Assembly (NCBI GenBank): GCA_041168905.1
Contig: JBEEJZ010000257.1
Location: 1 to 64,000, forward strand
Origin: JBEEJZ01 sp041168905
Lineage (GTDB): Bacteria; Pseudomonadota; Gammaproteobacteria; Burkholderiales; Burkholderiaceae_C
Direction of reading: 5' to 3'
DNA: 64,000 bases
The position numbers were made by a program, and so were the translations under genes. How positions within the stretch are numbered: position 1 is the stretch's first letter; every line of letters starts with the position of its first letter. Under the pieces are notes generated by a model. It saw only the letters and a list, made by a program, of their open reading frames with translations. It had not been told where the DNA came from and searched no databases. Below are positions 17,370 through 25,615 of the stretch, one piece after another.

Positions 17370-19118
17370 TTATTTGTCGAGCTTGAAGACCATCACCGTG
17401 CCGCCCTGGGCAACGGCCTTGGGTTTTCCGGTCAGCGTGTCGACGCCGGCCTGCATACGCTGGGCATCCACACCCCAGCCCGCCTGCACCGCCACATACT
17501 GTTCTCCATCGACTTCAAAAGAGGTCGGCACCGCCGTCACACCCGAAGGCATGGTCTGCTGCCACAACACCTTGCCATTGCTGGCGTCAAAGGCACGGAA
17601 CTGCCGGTCGTTGGTGCCGCCGGCAAAGACCAGGTTGCCACCGGTGGTGAGCAGCGGTGCCCACAAGTGGGTGTCAAACTTGTGTACCCAGGCCATCTTG
17701 CCGGTCTTCAGATCCCAGGCCTGCAACTCACCAATGGTCTTGGGTGTCTGCGCGTTGTTTCCGCCCTGGAAGCGCAAGCTGCCCAGCACCGCTTCGATCG
17801 GGTAACCGATATAGAGGTCGCCCTTCTTGTATTTGATCGGGTCTGGCTCGGGCAGTTCCGCACACAGGTTGTTGTTAGCAGGGATGTAGAAGAGACCGGT
17901 CTTGGGATTCCAGGCCTCGGGGGCCCAGTCCTTGCCACCCCACAGCGAGGGGCAGAAACTCACCATTCCCTTGCCCACGCCCGGACGCTTGCTTTCGTCG
18001 TATGTGGGGCGGCCGGTGGTCTTGTCGATGCTGGTGAAAACGTTGTTGTTGACGTAGGGAAGGGCATCGATAAAGCCGATCTTTCCGCTCGCCTGCCGCT
18101 CCAGCATCCAAAGGTAGCCGTTGCGACCCGCGTGCACCGCAGCCTGAACCTTGCGGCCTTTGACCTCGGTGTCGATCAGCACAGGCGCCGACACCTCGTC
18201 CCAGTCCCAGGCGTCGTTATGGTGGTATTGGTGGTGGCCCTTGATCGAGCCGGTGTCCACGTCCAGTGCGATCGCGGAAGTGGTGTACAGGTTGTCACCC
18301 TTGCGGCCCTCGGTAGGCCAGGGAGCGGGGTTGCCCGTACCCCAATAAGCCAGATTCCTGGCCGGATCGTAGGTGCCGGTGATCCAGATGCTGCCGCCAC
18401 CATTCTTGTAGGCCTCGCCTGGCCAGGTGTCACCACCCGGTTCGCCCGGGGCGGCCGTGGTGTACGTGCGCCAGGCTTCCTTGCCGGTGTTGGCATCAAA
18501 GGCAGCCACAAAGCCGCGCACGCCGGTCTCACCGCCGGAGGAACCGACCATGACTTTGCCCTTGGCGGCCAATGGCGCGAGGGTGATGTATTGCAGAGCT
18601 TTCGGGTCACCGACGGCCACTTGCCATGCGACTTTGCCGGTCTTGGCGTCCAGGGCGATCAGGTGAGCGTCCACCGTAGCCACGTAAACCTTGTCTCCGT
18701 ACAGCGCCACACCGCGGTTGGTGGGATGCAACTGCACCAGATCGGCGGGCAGTTCTTTTTTGTAGCGCCAGAGTTCGGTACCCGTGGCGGCATCCAGCGC
18801 AATCACCTGCGCACCAGGCGTGGTGACGTACATGTAACCGTTGTTCACGATCGGCGGAGATTGGTGGCCATCGGTCTGGCCGGTGGAGAGTGACCACGCC
18901 AACTTGAGCTTGCCCACGTTGCCCGAGTTGATCTTGTCGAGAGGGCTGTAGCCCCAGCCACCATAGTTGCCGCGGTATTGCAGCCAGTTGCTGGGCTCCG
19001 GATTGGCCAGTCGGGCATCGGTCACGGGCGCGTAGGAGCCGAGTTCGGCGTGCGCGAGCGTGCACAAGGCGCCTGCCGCAAGGGCTGCGGCGGCCAGGGG
19101 TTTGAGGCGTGCTTTCAT
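17370..19118 (-). CDS. PQQ-dependent alcohol dehydrogenase
   Basis: 582 residues from ATG 19118 with AGGAGA 9 bases upstream and a Sec signal peptide (MKARLKPLAAAALAAGALCT, cut near LAHA). Eight-bladed quinoprotein propeller without a cytochrome c domain. Seen: metal/PQQ residues Glu197 (GGETGVRG) and Asn263 (GTGNPAPW), and Asp305 in NDAWDWD. Asp307 two residues later is the extra aspartate associated with lanthanide-dependent enzymes. The vicinal Cys-Cys pair of methanol dehydrogenase is absent (LHPTNRGV instead). The second disulfide pair (FCPS, NLCAE) is kept. Acts in the periplasm, between a Rieske gene and aldA. Confidence 0.9.
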   Translation of the reverse strand: MKARLKPLAAAALAAGALCTLAHAELGSYAPVTDARLANPEPSNWLQYRGNYGGWGYSPLDKINSGNVGKLKLAWSLSTGQTDGHQSPPIVNNGYMYVTTPGAQVIALDAATGTELWRYKKELPADLVQLHPTNRGVALYGDKVYVATVDAHLIALDAKTGKVAWQVAVGDPKALQYITLAPLAAKGKVMVGSSGGETGVRGFVAAFDANTGKEAWRTYTTAAPGEPGGDTWPGEAYKNGGGSIWITGTYDPARNLAYWGTGNPAPWPTEGRKGDNLYTTSAIALDVDTGSIKGHHQYHHNDAWDWDEVSAPVLIDTEVKGRKVQAAVHAGRNGYLWMLERQASGKIGFIDALPYVNNNVFTSIDKTTGRPTYDESKRPGVGKGMVSFCPSLWGGKDWAPEAWNPKTGLFYIPANNNLCAELPEPDPIKYKKGDLYIGYPIEAVLGSLRFQGGNNAQTPKTIGELQAWDLKTGKMAWVHKFDTHLWAPLLTTGGNLVFAGGTNDRQFRAFDASNGKVLWQQTMPSGVTAVPTSFEVDGEQYVAVQAGWGVDAQRMQAGVDTLTGKPKAVAQGGTVMVFKLDK

Positions 19119-19155
19119 TTGGTTTGTCTCCTGTTTGGGGTTGTAAAAGCAAGGG

Positions 19156-19749
19156 TCAGGCCGGGCTTCCGCCCGGGGTTGCGGTAAAGGCACCGGCGAT
19201 GACCAGGTAGTCACCGTCTAGCGCCAGGGGAACGGCGGGCAGCGCGCGTGACGCCGGACCGGCAATGACTTTGCCCCGGTCCAGCAACGCAAATTTGGAA
19301 GAATGGCAGTAGCACACCATGGCTTTTTCCTTGGACAGCCAGGTCTTCACATCGCAGCCCTGGTGGGTGCAAACCGCCGAGTAAGCGAGCACGCCTCCAG
19401 CTGACAGGGCGCGGGTTTCAGGCGTCATTTCAGACTCGGGCAGGCGAATCAGCACGATCTTGTTCAGACGTGTCTCGGTACGCACGGCATTGCTCTTGGT
19501 GTCGAACGGGAAGGCCACCACGGGTTTGCCCACGCGCAGTTCAGCGAGCCGAAGTGGCGCGGGTTTGCCTTCGGCGTCCTCCTCGACGAGGCGAGCACCC
19601 ACGATCGAGGCCTCGGCAGACCACGCCGTCAAACCGAACGGCGCGGCCAAGCCCAGGGCGGCGATGTGGATGACGCGGCGACGTGGCGCATCGACCTGCG
19701 GGACCGCAGAGCAGCCACAGACAGGCTGGGAAGTTTCAGTAGGGTTCAT
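19156..19749 (-). CDS. Rieske 2Fe-2S protein, exported
   Basis: 197 residues, GGAG 9 bases before ATG 19749. Possible Tat-like N-terminus (PRRRVIHIAALGLAA). The C-terminal Rieske fold has both cluster loops: CTHQGC at 127-132 and CYCHSS at 146-151, giving the Cys-His/Cys-His ligands plus the extra cysteine pair that forms a disulfide in high-potential Rieske proteins. First gene of the operon with the PQQ dehydrogenase (37 bases away). It is not in a bc1 operon, so I infer a role as electron acceptor or relay for the quinoprotein. Resembles QcrA and arsenite oxidase small subunits. Confidence 0.85.
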   Translation of the reverse strand: MNPTETSQPVCGCSAVPQVDAPRRRVIHIAALGLAAPFGLTAWSAEASIVGARLVEEDAEGKPAPLRLAELRVGKPVVAFPFDTKSNAVRTETRLNKIVLIRLPESEMTPETRALSAGGVLAYSAVCTHQGCDVKTWLSKEKAMVCYCHSSKFALLDRGKVIAGPASRALPAVPLALDGDYLVIAGAFTATPGGSPA

Positions 19750-19780
19750 GAGAATAGCTCCGAATAGTTGAAATTAATGT

Positions 19781-19839
19781 ACTCTGAATTCAGAGTTCTA
19801 CAGATTAGGAAAAACCCTAATTTTTGAATTCAGAACTCA
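19781..19839. promoter_or_regulatory. Operator pair upstream of the Rieske-PQQ operon
   Basis: TGAATTCAGAGTTCT at 19785-19799 lies inside a perfect 16-base palindrome (19781-19796). A variant, TGAATTCAGAACTCA, begins 40 bases later at 19825. Between them is another dyad, ATTAGG-N6-CCTAAT at 19804-19821. The exact 15-mer occurs twice more at 28600 and 28643, so this is very likely a shared regulator site. The nearby GntR/FCD protein at 30278 is the best candidate to bind it (inference). Confidence 0.8.
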
Positions 19840-19872
19840 ACATTCACAAAGCCAAGGAATGTTTCAACGATC

Positions 19873-20895
19873 TCAATGAGCTGGGGATATGGCGGGCTGA
19901 GCCAGCCAATAGGTTCCCTGCATCCACGCCACAGCCGCGCTGAAGCTGGCAAACGCACACACGGTGCTGACCAGCACCACCCGCGCCAGGCGCTGTCCGT
20001 CGGCTCCGAAACGCTCGGCCATGATGGGCACATTGCTGGCGCTGGGTAACGCCGCAATCAGCACGAGGACAGCTGCGGCGAAGGGGTCCAGCGACAGGCC
20101 TGCAGCGATGGCCATGAGACCAGCCACCCATACCAGCAAGGGATGCAGCAGCAGCTTGAAAGCCACGAACTCCATCCAGCCATGGCCCTTTGCATGGGGC
20201 CCAGGCGGTTCCAGCTGACCGCGTGCGAGCATGGCCCCCAGGGCAAATAGGGCCACAGGCGAGGCAGCGCCCGCCAACATGTCCACCGACCGCATCAGCG
20301 GGGCTGGTGGCAACCAGTCCCAGGCCGATGACAAGGTGCCCAACGCAATCGCCCAAGGCAAGGGATTAACCAGCATGCCGCGCAGTGCTCGCAACAGGGC
20401 GGCGCGTGCGGGGTGTGCGCTGACGACATCCGGCCCCACACCCACAGCGCCACCCGCCTGCGAAATGGCAATGCACAGCGAACTGGTGATCACCATGTCC
20501 ACGGCAAGTGTCACGATGGCAGGAGCTGCGGCCGCTTGCCCCAGCAGAGCGACGATCAGTGGTACGCCCATGAAGCCGCTGTTGGGAAAAACCGCCACCA
20601 AGGCACTGAAGCCAGCATCGCTCCATCCCGTGCGCTGTTGCCGTGCGCGGACGGTGGCCAGCGCCACCAAGGTCAATGCGCTGCCCAGATAGACGACCAC
20701 AGTCGACACATCCAGCAATTGCGTAATCGCCGTGGTGGCGCTGAAACGAAACAACATGCAGGGCAAGGCAAAGTACAGCACGAAGACATTCAGGCCGCTG
20801 ATCCCGGTCAGCGGGAATACGCGCCAACGCGCCACCGCCCACCCCAGCAGCACCAGGGCAAAAAAGGGGGTGGTCACGGTCAGGATGTGCTGCAC
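19873..20895 (-). CDS. AEC-family (auxin efflux carrier-like) transporter
   Basis: 340 residues from GTG 20895 with GAGGGG just upstream; the gene then begins 11 bases after the kinase gene ends. About ten hydrophobic helices in two groups with the family's central break (ILTVTTPFFALVLLGW at the start, PNSGFMGVPLIVALLG in the first half, IAALPSASNVPIMAERFG in the second). The family includes malonate and other organic-acid carriers. As the last gene of the TRAP-lyase operon it may export or import an acid intermediate. The longer frame to 20991 would overlap the kinase gene. Confidence 0.8.
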   Translation of the reverse strand: MQHILTVTTPFFALVLLGWAVARWRVFPLTGISGLNVFVLYFALPCMLFRFSATTAITQLLDVSTVVVYLGSALTLVALATVRARQQRTGWSDAGFSALVAVFPNSGFMGVPLIVALLGQAAAAPAIVTLAVDMVITSSLCIAISQAGGAVGVGPDVVSAHPARAALLRALRGMLVNPLPWAIALGTLSSAWDWLPPAPLMRSVDMLAGAASPVALFALGAMLARGQLEPPGPHAKGHGWMEFVAFKLLLHPLLVWVAGLMAIAAGLSLDPFAAAVLVLIAALPSASNVPIMAERFGADGQRLARVVLVSTVCAFASFSAAVAWMQGTYWLAQPAISPAH

Positions 20896-20905
20896 GACTC
20901 GCCCC

Positions 20906-21937
20906 TCAAGCGCGCTGTGCCTGGCGCCAGCCAGCTTCAGCCATGCGAATGGCCCGCTCGCCAGTGGCGCGAGCGTCACTGGCCGCGGCATTGCCCTGCA
21001 GTGAGCGCGCCAGGATGCCCTGCAAAATGGCCGCCATGCGGAACATGTTGAAGGCCATCAGGTAGTCCATGACCTCAGCTGACGCGGCCCTGCCGGCGCT
21101 GCCCGCCGCCGCGACGTAGCGCGCCAGATGCGTGGCCTCGTCCGGCAGGCCCAGGGCGGACAGGTCGTAGCCTTTGATCCCGCGGAATTCGTCGGGCGTC
21201 ACCCGCCAGGCCATCAGGTGGTAAGCCAGGTCCGCAAGGGGGTGGCCCAGGGTGGACAACTCCCAGTCGATCACGGCCAGCACGCGTGGCTCGGTCGGGT
21301 GATAGATCAGGTTGTCGATGCGAAAGTCGCCGTGCAACAGGGCGCCGGGATCATCGTCCAGACCGGGGGGCAAATGGGCTGGCAGCCACTCGATCAGGCG
21401 TTCCATCGCCTCCAGTGGGTCGGTCTGGCTGGCGCGGTACTGGCGGGTCCAGCGCTCGATCTGGCGCGAGAGGTAGCGTTGTGGTCGGCCATAGTCAGAC
21501 AAGCCCGTTGCCGCCACATCCACACTGTGGATGGCTGCCAGCGTGTTGGCCAGGGCCAGATACACCGCATCACGCTCCCCGGGCTCCATGCCGGGCAGGG
21601 ATGGATCGGCAAGGACGCGGCCCTCGACATGGTCCATCACCACGAACGTGGAGCCAATGACGGAGGCATCGTCGCATAGCGCATGCATCTTCGGCACGGG
21701 GACACCGGTGTCGGCCAGTGCGGCCATCACACGGTATTCGCGGTCCACCGCATGGGCCGAGGCCAGCAGCACGCCCGGTGGCTTGCGACGGAGCACCCAG
21801 CGGTGGCTGCCCGCCTCCACGCGGTAGGTCGGGTTGGACTGCCCGCCCGCCAGTGGCTGCAGTTGCACACCGCCACGAAAGTCGGCCACATGAGCGCGCA
21901 GCCAGTCGCCCAGTTGTTGGATCTCTGCCGGGCTCAT
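20906..21937 (-). CDS. APH-family phosphotransferase (ACAD10/LvaA-like kinase)
   Basis: 343 residues. Kinase-like fold with the ATP region GGQSNPTYRVE, Brenner-type motif LLHGDFRIDNLIY (catalytic Asp) and metal-binding AVIDWELSTLGHPLADLAY. This matches the phosphotransferase domain found in ACAD10/11 and in LvaA, which phosphorylate 4-hydroxyacyl-CoA. It overlaps the SDR gene by 4 bases and lies in one operon with an ACAD-like protein, so this role is preferred over antibiotic resistance, although the product is often named aminoglycoside phosphotransferase. Confidence 0.85.
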   Translation of the reverse strand: MSPAEIQQLGDWLRAHVADFRGGVQLQPLAGGQSNPTYRVEAGSHRWVLRRKPPGVLLASAHAVDREYRVMAALADTGVPVPKMHALCDDASVIGSTFVVMDHVEGRVLADPSLPGMEPGERDAVYLALANTLAAIHSVDVAATGLSDYGRPQRYLSRQIERWTRQYRASQTDPLEAMERLIEWLPAHLPPGLDDDPGALLHGDFRIDNLIYHPTEPRVLAVIDWELSTLGHPLADLAYHLMAWRVTPDEFRGIKGYDLSALGLPDEATHLARYVAAAGSAGRAASAEVMDYLMAFNMFRMAAILQGILARSLQGNAAASDARATGERAIRMAEAGWRQAQRA

Positions 21938-22704
21938 AGGCTGCTCACCAGATGACCGCCATCCACGGCCAGCACACTGCCTGTCATGAATCGCCCCGCA
22001 TCGCTGGCCAGGAGCAGCAGTGCGCCGTCCAGATCAGCCGGCTCGCCAAAGCGACGCTGGGGTATGCGCGCCATCAGGCGCTGCCCGGCGGTGGAGGCGA
22101 GGAAGTCGCGGTTGAGTTCGGTGGCCACATAGCCGGGCGCAATCGCGTTGACGCGGATGCCGTGTGGGGCCAGTTCCAGAGCCATGGCACGCGTGAGTTG
22201 CAGGAGCGCCGCCTTGGACGCGCAGTAGGGGGCCACGCCGCCTGCCACGCGCTCGCCGGTGATCGAGGCCATGTTCACGATCGAACCGTCTCGTTTGGCG
22301 TCGACCATGCGGCGCGCGCCCTCCTGGGCCACCAACCAGGCGCCTTTGAGGTTGGTCTGCACCACGCTGTCGTAGTCCGCCTCACTTTGCTCAAGCAGGG
22401 GCCGCGACACGGCGACGCCTGCGTTGTTGACGATCAGATCGGCACACAGGCCCTGCCCGGCCAGGGCGTCAAAGCCGGCACGCACACTGGCACCGTCGCT
22501 CACATCCATGGTCAGCGCAAGTGCCTGGCGGCCCCGTTCGCGCAACTCGCCCACCAGCTCCTGCAACCGTTCGGCACGGCGCGCGGCCACGATCACCGTC
22601 GCACCCGCCTCGGCCAGAGTTCCGGCAAAGTGCCGTCCGAGGCCACTGGATGCACCGGTGACCAGGGCGCAGCGGCCATCGAGGCGAAAGTTGGGCGTGC
22701 TCAT
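21934..22704 (-). CDS. Short-chain dehydrogenase/reductase
   Basis: 256 residues from ATG 22704, which overlaps the ACAD stop by 4 bases (translational coupling). Classical SDR: TGASSGLG cofactor motif, NNAG at the end of strand 4, catalytic Ser in MASI, YCASK with Tyr and Lys, and the C-terminal FMTGSVLAVDGG. Oxidises or reduces a hydroxyacyl or keto group with NAD(P)(H). By context it is comparable to LvaD of levulinate catabolism, but its substrate cannot be read from the sequence. Confidence 0.9.
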   Translation of the reverse strand: MSTPNFRLDGRCALVTGASSGLGRHFAGTLAEAGATVIVAARRAERLQELVGELRERGRQALALTMDVSDGASVRAGFDALAGQGLCADLIVNNAGVAVSRPLLEQSEADYDSVVQTNLKGAWLVAQEGARRMVDAKRDGSIVNMASITGERVAGGVAPYCASKAALLQLTRAMALELAPHGIRVNAIAPGYVATELNRDFLASTAGQRLMARIPQRRFGEPADLDGALLLLASDAGRFMTGSVLAVDGGHLVSSL

Positions 22705-23867
22705 GCCGTCACCCCTTTCAGAATGCGCTTGGCCAGGCTCCAGCGATGCACCTCCGACGGGCCATCGTAAATACGGAAGGCGCGCATGTCGGCAAAGATG
22801 CGCGCGACCACGGTCTCGGAGGTCGTGCCCTGGCCTCCCAGGATCTGCACGCAGCGGTCGGCCACTCGCCACACCGCTTCTGAGACGATCACCTTGGCGC
22901 GGCTGGACTCATGCAACGCAAGGTGACCCTGGTCCAGCACGGTAGCGCAGTGCAGGATGGTCAGGCGAGCCACGTGCAGGTCCATCTCGTTGTCGGCCAA
23001 CATGAATCCCACGCCCTCGTGCTGGCCGATGGGTTTGCCAAATGCTTGCCGGCGGCGCGCATAGTCCACCGCCACATCGTGCGCACGCCGGGCCGCGCCC
23101 AGCCAGCGCATGCAGTGCGTGAGGCGCGCCGGCGACAGGCGTACCTGGGCGTAGCGAAAACCCTGACCCAGCTCGCCCAGAATGGCACTGGCCGGTACGC
23201 GCAGACCGTCGAACTGCACCACGCCGTGCCCGCCGGGAAAGCAGCTGTCCAGCGTGTCCATGTTGCGCTCCAGCACGATGCCGGGTGACCGCATGTCCGC
23301 CAGGAACATAGTGGCGCCGACCTCAGGCACGTTCGCCATGATGATGGCCAGCCGCGCTCCGTCGGCCCCGGTGATGAACCATTTGAGGCCGTTAATGACA
23401 TAGTCCTCACCATCGCGCAGAGCCGTTGTGGCCAGCATCGAAGGGTCCGAGCCTGCGCCGGGGGCCGGCTCGGTCATGCAAAAACACGAGCGGATGGTGC
23501 CGGCAGTCAGCGGGCGCAACCATTGCTCTTTTTGCGCCTCGGTGGCGACGGCCTCAAGCAGGTGCATATTGCCCTCGTCGGGCGCAAACAGGTTCAGCGC
23601 CACCGGGCCAAGCATCGAATACCCGGCTTCCTCGAAGGCCACCGCGCGGCCAACGTGAGACAGCCCCAGGCCGCCGTATTCGCGCGCCACATGGGGCGAC
23701 AGCAGACCGGCATTCTGGGCCTTCTCGATCAGCAGCCGACGCAGCGCCTCGTCGGGCCCATGCGCTGTGCAGCGAGGGTCCTTCTCCAGCGGGATGATCT
23801 CTTGTGCAATGAAGTGGCGGATACGCGCCTGCAAGGCGCTGAGTTCGGGTGTCAGGTGGAAGTTCAT
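22701..23867 (-). CDS. ACAD10/11-like acyl-CoA dehydrogenase family protein
   Basis: 388 residues from ATG 23867. Acyl-CoA dehydrogenase fold with the FAD/substrate motifs CFCMTEPAPGAGSDPS and WFITGADGARLAI. Near the C-terminus the motif is RIYDGPSEVHRW: where medium-chain acyl-CoA dehydrogenase has catalytic Glu in YEGTS, this protein has Asp368. The DGPxEVH form is typical of ACAD10/ACAD11-like proteins. Together with the kinase gene 763 bases downstream this suggests a phosphate-eliminating role on 4-phosphoacyl-CoA rather than simple dehydrogenation (inference). Confidence 0.85.
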   Translation of the reverse strand: MNFHLTPELSALQARIRHFIAQEIIPLEKDPRCTAHGPDEALRRLLIEKAQNAGLLSPHVAREYGGLGLSHVGRAVAFEEAGYSMLGPVALNLFAPDEGNMHLLEAVATEAQKEQWLRPLTAGTIRSCFCMTEPAPGAGSDPSMLATTALRDGEDYVINGLKWFITGADGARLAIIMANVPEVGATMFLADMRSPGIVLERNMDTLDSCFPGGHGVVQFDGLRVPASAILGELGQGFRYAQVRLSPARLTHCMRWLGAARRAHDVAVDYARRRQAFGKPIGQHEGVGFMLADNEMDLHVARLTILHCATVLDQGHLALHESSRAKVIVSEAVWRVADRCVQILGGQGTTSETVVARIFADMRAFRIYDGPSEVHRWSLAKRILKGVTA

Positions 23868-23877
23868 CGTCGTTTTC

Positions 23878-25611
23878 TCAGGATAGGCGCCAGGCGCGTT
23901 CAGCGTCGTCCCAGGCGCCCAGGGCTTGAAGATCAGGCACCCAGGCCAGGCCCGACTTGGCATCGGAGGAAGCGGCTTCGGGTGTCACCAGCACGTCGAG
24001 CAGCGCGGGGCGCCCCTCACGCACGGCCGTCAGGGCGCGCTCGATGGCATGGTTCAAGTCCTCCACCCGCTCCACGCGCTCGCCATGCAGTCCAAAGGCA
24101 CGGGCCATGGCGGCGTGATCGGCAAACTGCAAGCGTGTGCCCACCACCTTGCCGTGCGTTTCCTGTTGGTCCCGCACCTCGATGGCCCAGCTGCCGTTGT
24201 TGGCCACGACGATCAGCACGGGCGCACGGTGGCGCGCTGCGGTGTCGATTTCCATGGCGTTGAAGCCGAAAGCACCATCGCCCGTGGCCACCACCACGGT
24301 GCGCCCCGGGCAGGCCAGGGCGGCGGCCACACCGAAGGGGGTGCCCACGCCGATACACCCCAGCGACCCGGGGTCGAGATAGGTGGCGGCGGGCAGACCG
24401 ACCCGGGCAAAGCTCAAGAAGTCCCCGCCATCGGCCACCACCACGGCATCGCGCGGGAGCGCCTCGCGCAAGGCGGCGAGCAGGCGGTTAGGGTGCATCA
24501 GGCCGTCACTGCCGGGCGCGGCCTGGCGCATCGCCGTGACCAGCTTGTCAGCGCGAGCCACATGCTTTTCGCGCACGCTGCGCGCCCACGCCAGGTCGGT
24601 GGCGGCCGGGCGGCCGGCGGCACGTTCCACCATCGCGTCCAGCGCGGCCTCGGGGGTAGCCAGCACCTGTGCTGCACCACGGCGGTTGTCGCGCAATTCG
24701 GCGGCGCCATCGGCAATGCGCACAAAGCGCGCCTCTCCGAATACCGCCGGCGATCCGTAGGCAAGCTGAAAATCCAGCTTGCGGCCGACAGTCAGAATGA
24801 CATCCGCCTCGCCCATGACCGATCCACGCATCGCCGCCACCACCGAGGGATGATCCTCCGGCACCAGACCACGGCTTTCGCCGGTGTCCAGGTACAGCGC
24901 GCCCAAGGCATCCAGCAAGCGACACAGTGCGGCTCCGGCCCCTTTGGCACCGCGGCCGCTGATCACCAGCGGGCGCTTGGCCGACCAGAGCACATCCACG
25001 GCAGCGTCTACGGCTGCGGGGTCGGGCAACAAACGTCGTGGGTGTTTGGGCGCGAACAGCTCGGGCAGCTGCACCGCCTTGGGCACAGGCGCACGCAGCG
25101 TGTCCACCGGGAAGTCCAGGTAGGCCGGACCGGGTTCGCCCGCCTCGCCCAGGGCGCAGGCCACGGCCAGGTCCAGCTCCTGCAACACCAGTTCGGGCTC
25201 GCGCACCGTGCGCGCATAGCGGGTGAGCGGGCGCACGAAGTCGGTGTGCACCATGTCCTGCAACGCCCCCCGGTTTTCCTGTGCTCGTGGTGGTGTGCCG
25301 CTGAGCACCAGCACGGACGCCCTGGCCACATGGGCATTGGCGATACCGGTCATGGCGTTGGTGACGCCGGGACCGGCGGTGACCAGGGCCACGCCCAGCG
25401 TCCCGGTCAGCTCGGCGTGGGCATGGGCCATGTAGACCGCAGCGCGCTCATCCCGCACATCAATGATGCGTATGCCTTCCGCATCAAGCCGCATCCAGAT
25501 CGGCATGATGTGACCACCGCAGAGTGCGAACACGCGATCCACGCCACGTGCCTTGAGAAAGCGGGCCACCAGTGCCGCCGCGCTGTGTTCAGATACCTGA
25601 GGAGTTGTCAT
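23878..25611 (-). CDS. TPP-dependent lyase/decarboxylase (2-hydroxyacyl-CoA lyase-like)
   Basis: 577 residues with the three domains of the acetolactate synthase/2-hydroxyacyl-CoA lyase superfamily. N-terminal pyrimidine domain with the cofactor-activating Glu in DVRDERAAVYMAHA, and a C-terminal TPP/Mg motif GDGAFGFNAMEID...NNGSWAIE, which is closer to 2-hydroxyacyl-CoA lyase and oxalyl-CoA decarboxylase (GDSAFGF) than to biosynthetic acetolactate synthase. No regulatory subunit gene is nearby, and the context is CoA-thioester catabolism. Likely splits a 2-hydroxyacyl-CoA to an aldehyde and formyl-CoA; glyoxylate carboligase-like activity is an alternative. Confidence 0.75.
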   Translation of the reverse strand: MTTPQVSEHSAAALVARFLKARGVDRVFALCGGHIMPIWMRLDAEGIRIIDVRDERAAVYMAHAHAELTGTLGVALVTAGPGVTNAMTGIANAHVARASVLVLSGTPPRAQENRGALQDMVHTDFVRPLTRYARTVREPELVLQELDLAVACALGEAGEPGPAYLDFPVDTLRAPVPKAVQLPELFAPKHPRRLLPDPAAVDAAVDVLWSAKRPLVISGRGAKGAGAALCRLLDALGALYLDTGESRGLVPEDHPSVVAAMRGSVMGEADVILTVGRKLDFQLAYGSPAVFGEARFVRIADGAAELRDNRRGAAQVLATPEAALDAMVERAAGRPAATDLAWARSVREKHVARADKLVTAMRQAAPGSDGLMHPNRLLAALREALPRDAVVVADGGDFLSFARVGLPAATYLDPGSLGCIGVGTPFGVAAALACPGRTVVVATGDGAFGFNAMEIDTAARHRAPVLIVVANNGSWAIEVRDQQETHGKVVGTRLQFADHAAMARAFGLHGERVERVEDLNHAIERALTAVREGRPALLDVLVTPEAASSDAKSGLAWVPDLQALGAWDDAERAWRLS

Positions 25612-25615
25612 GGTT

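Noticed and set aside
20906..21937. Aminoglycoside resistance gene
   Set aside because: The APH fold is present, but the operon context with ACAD, SDR and CoA ligase fits a metabolic kinase.
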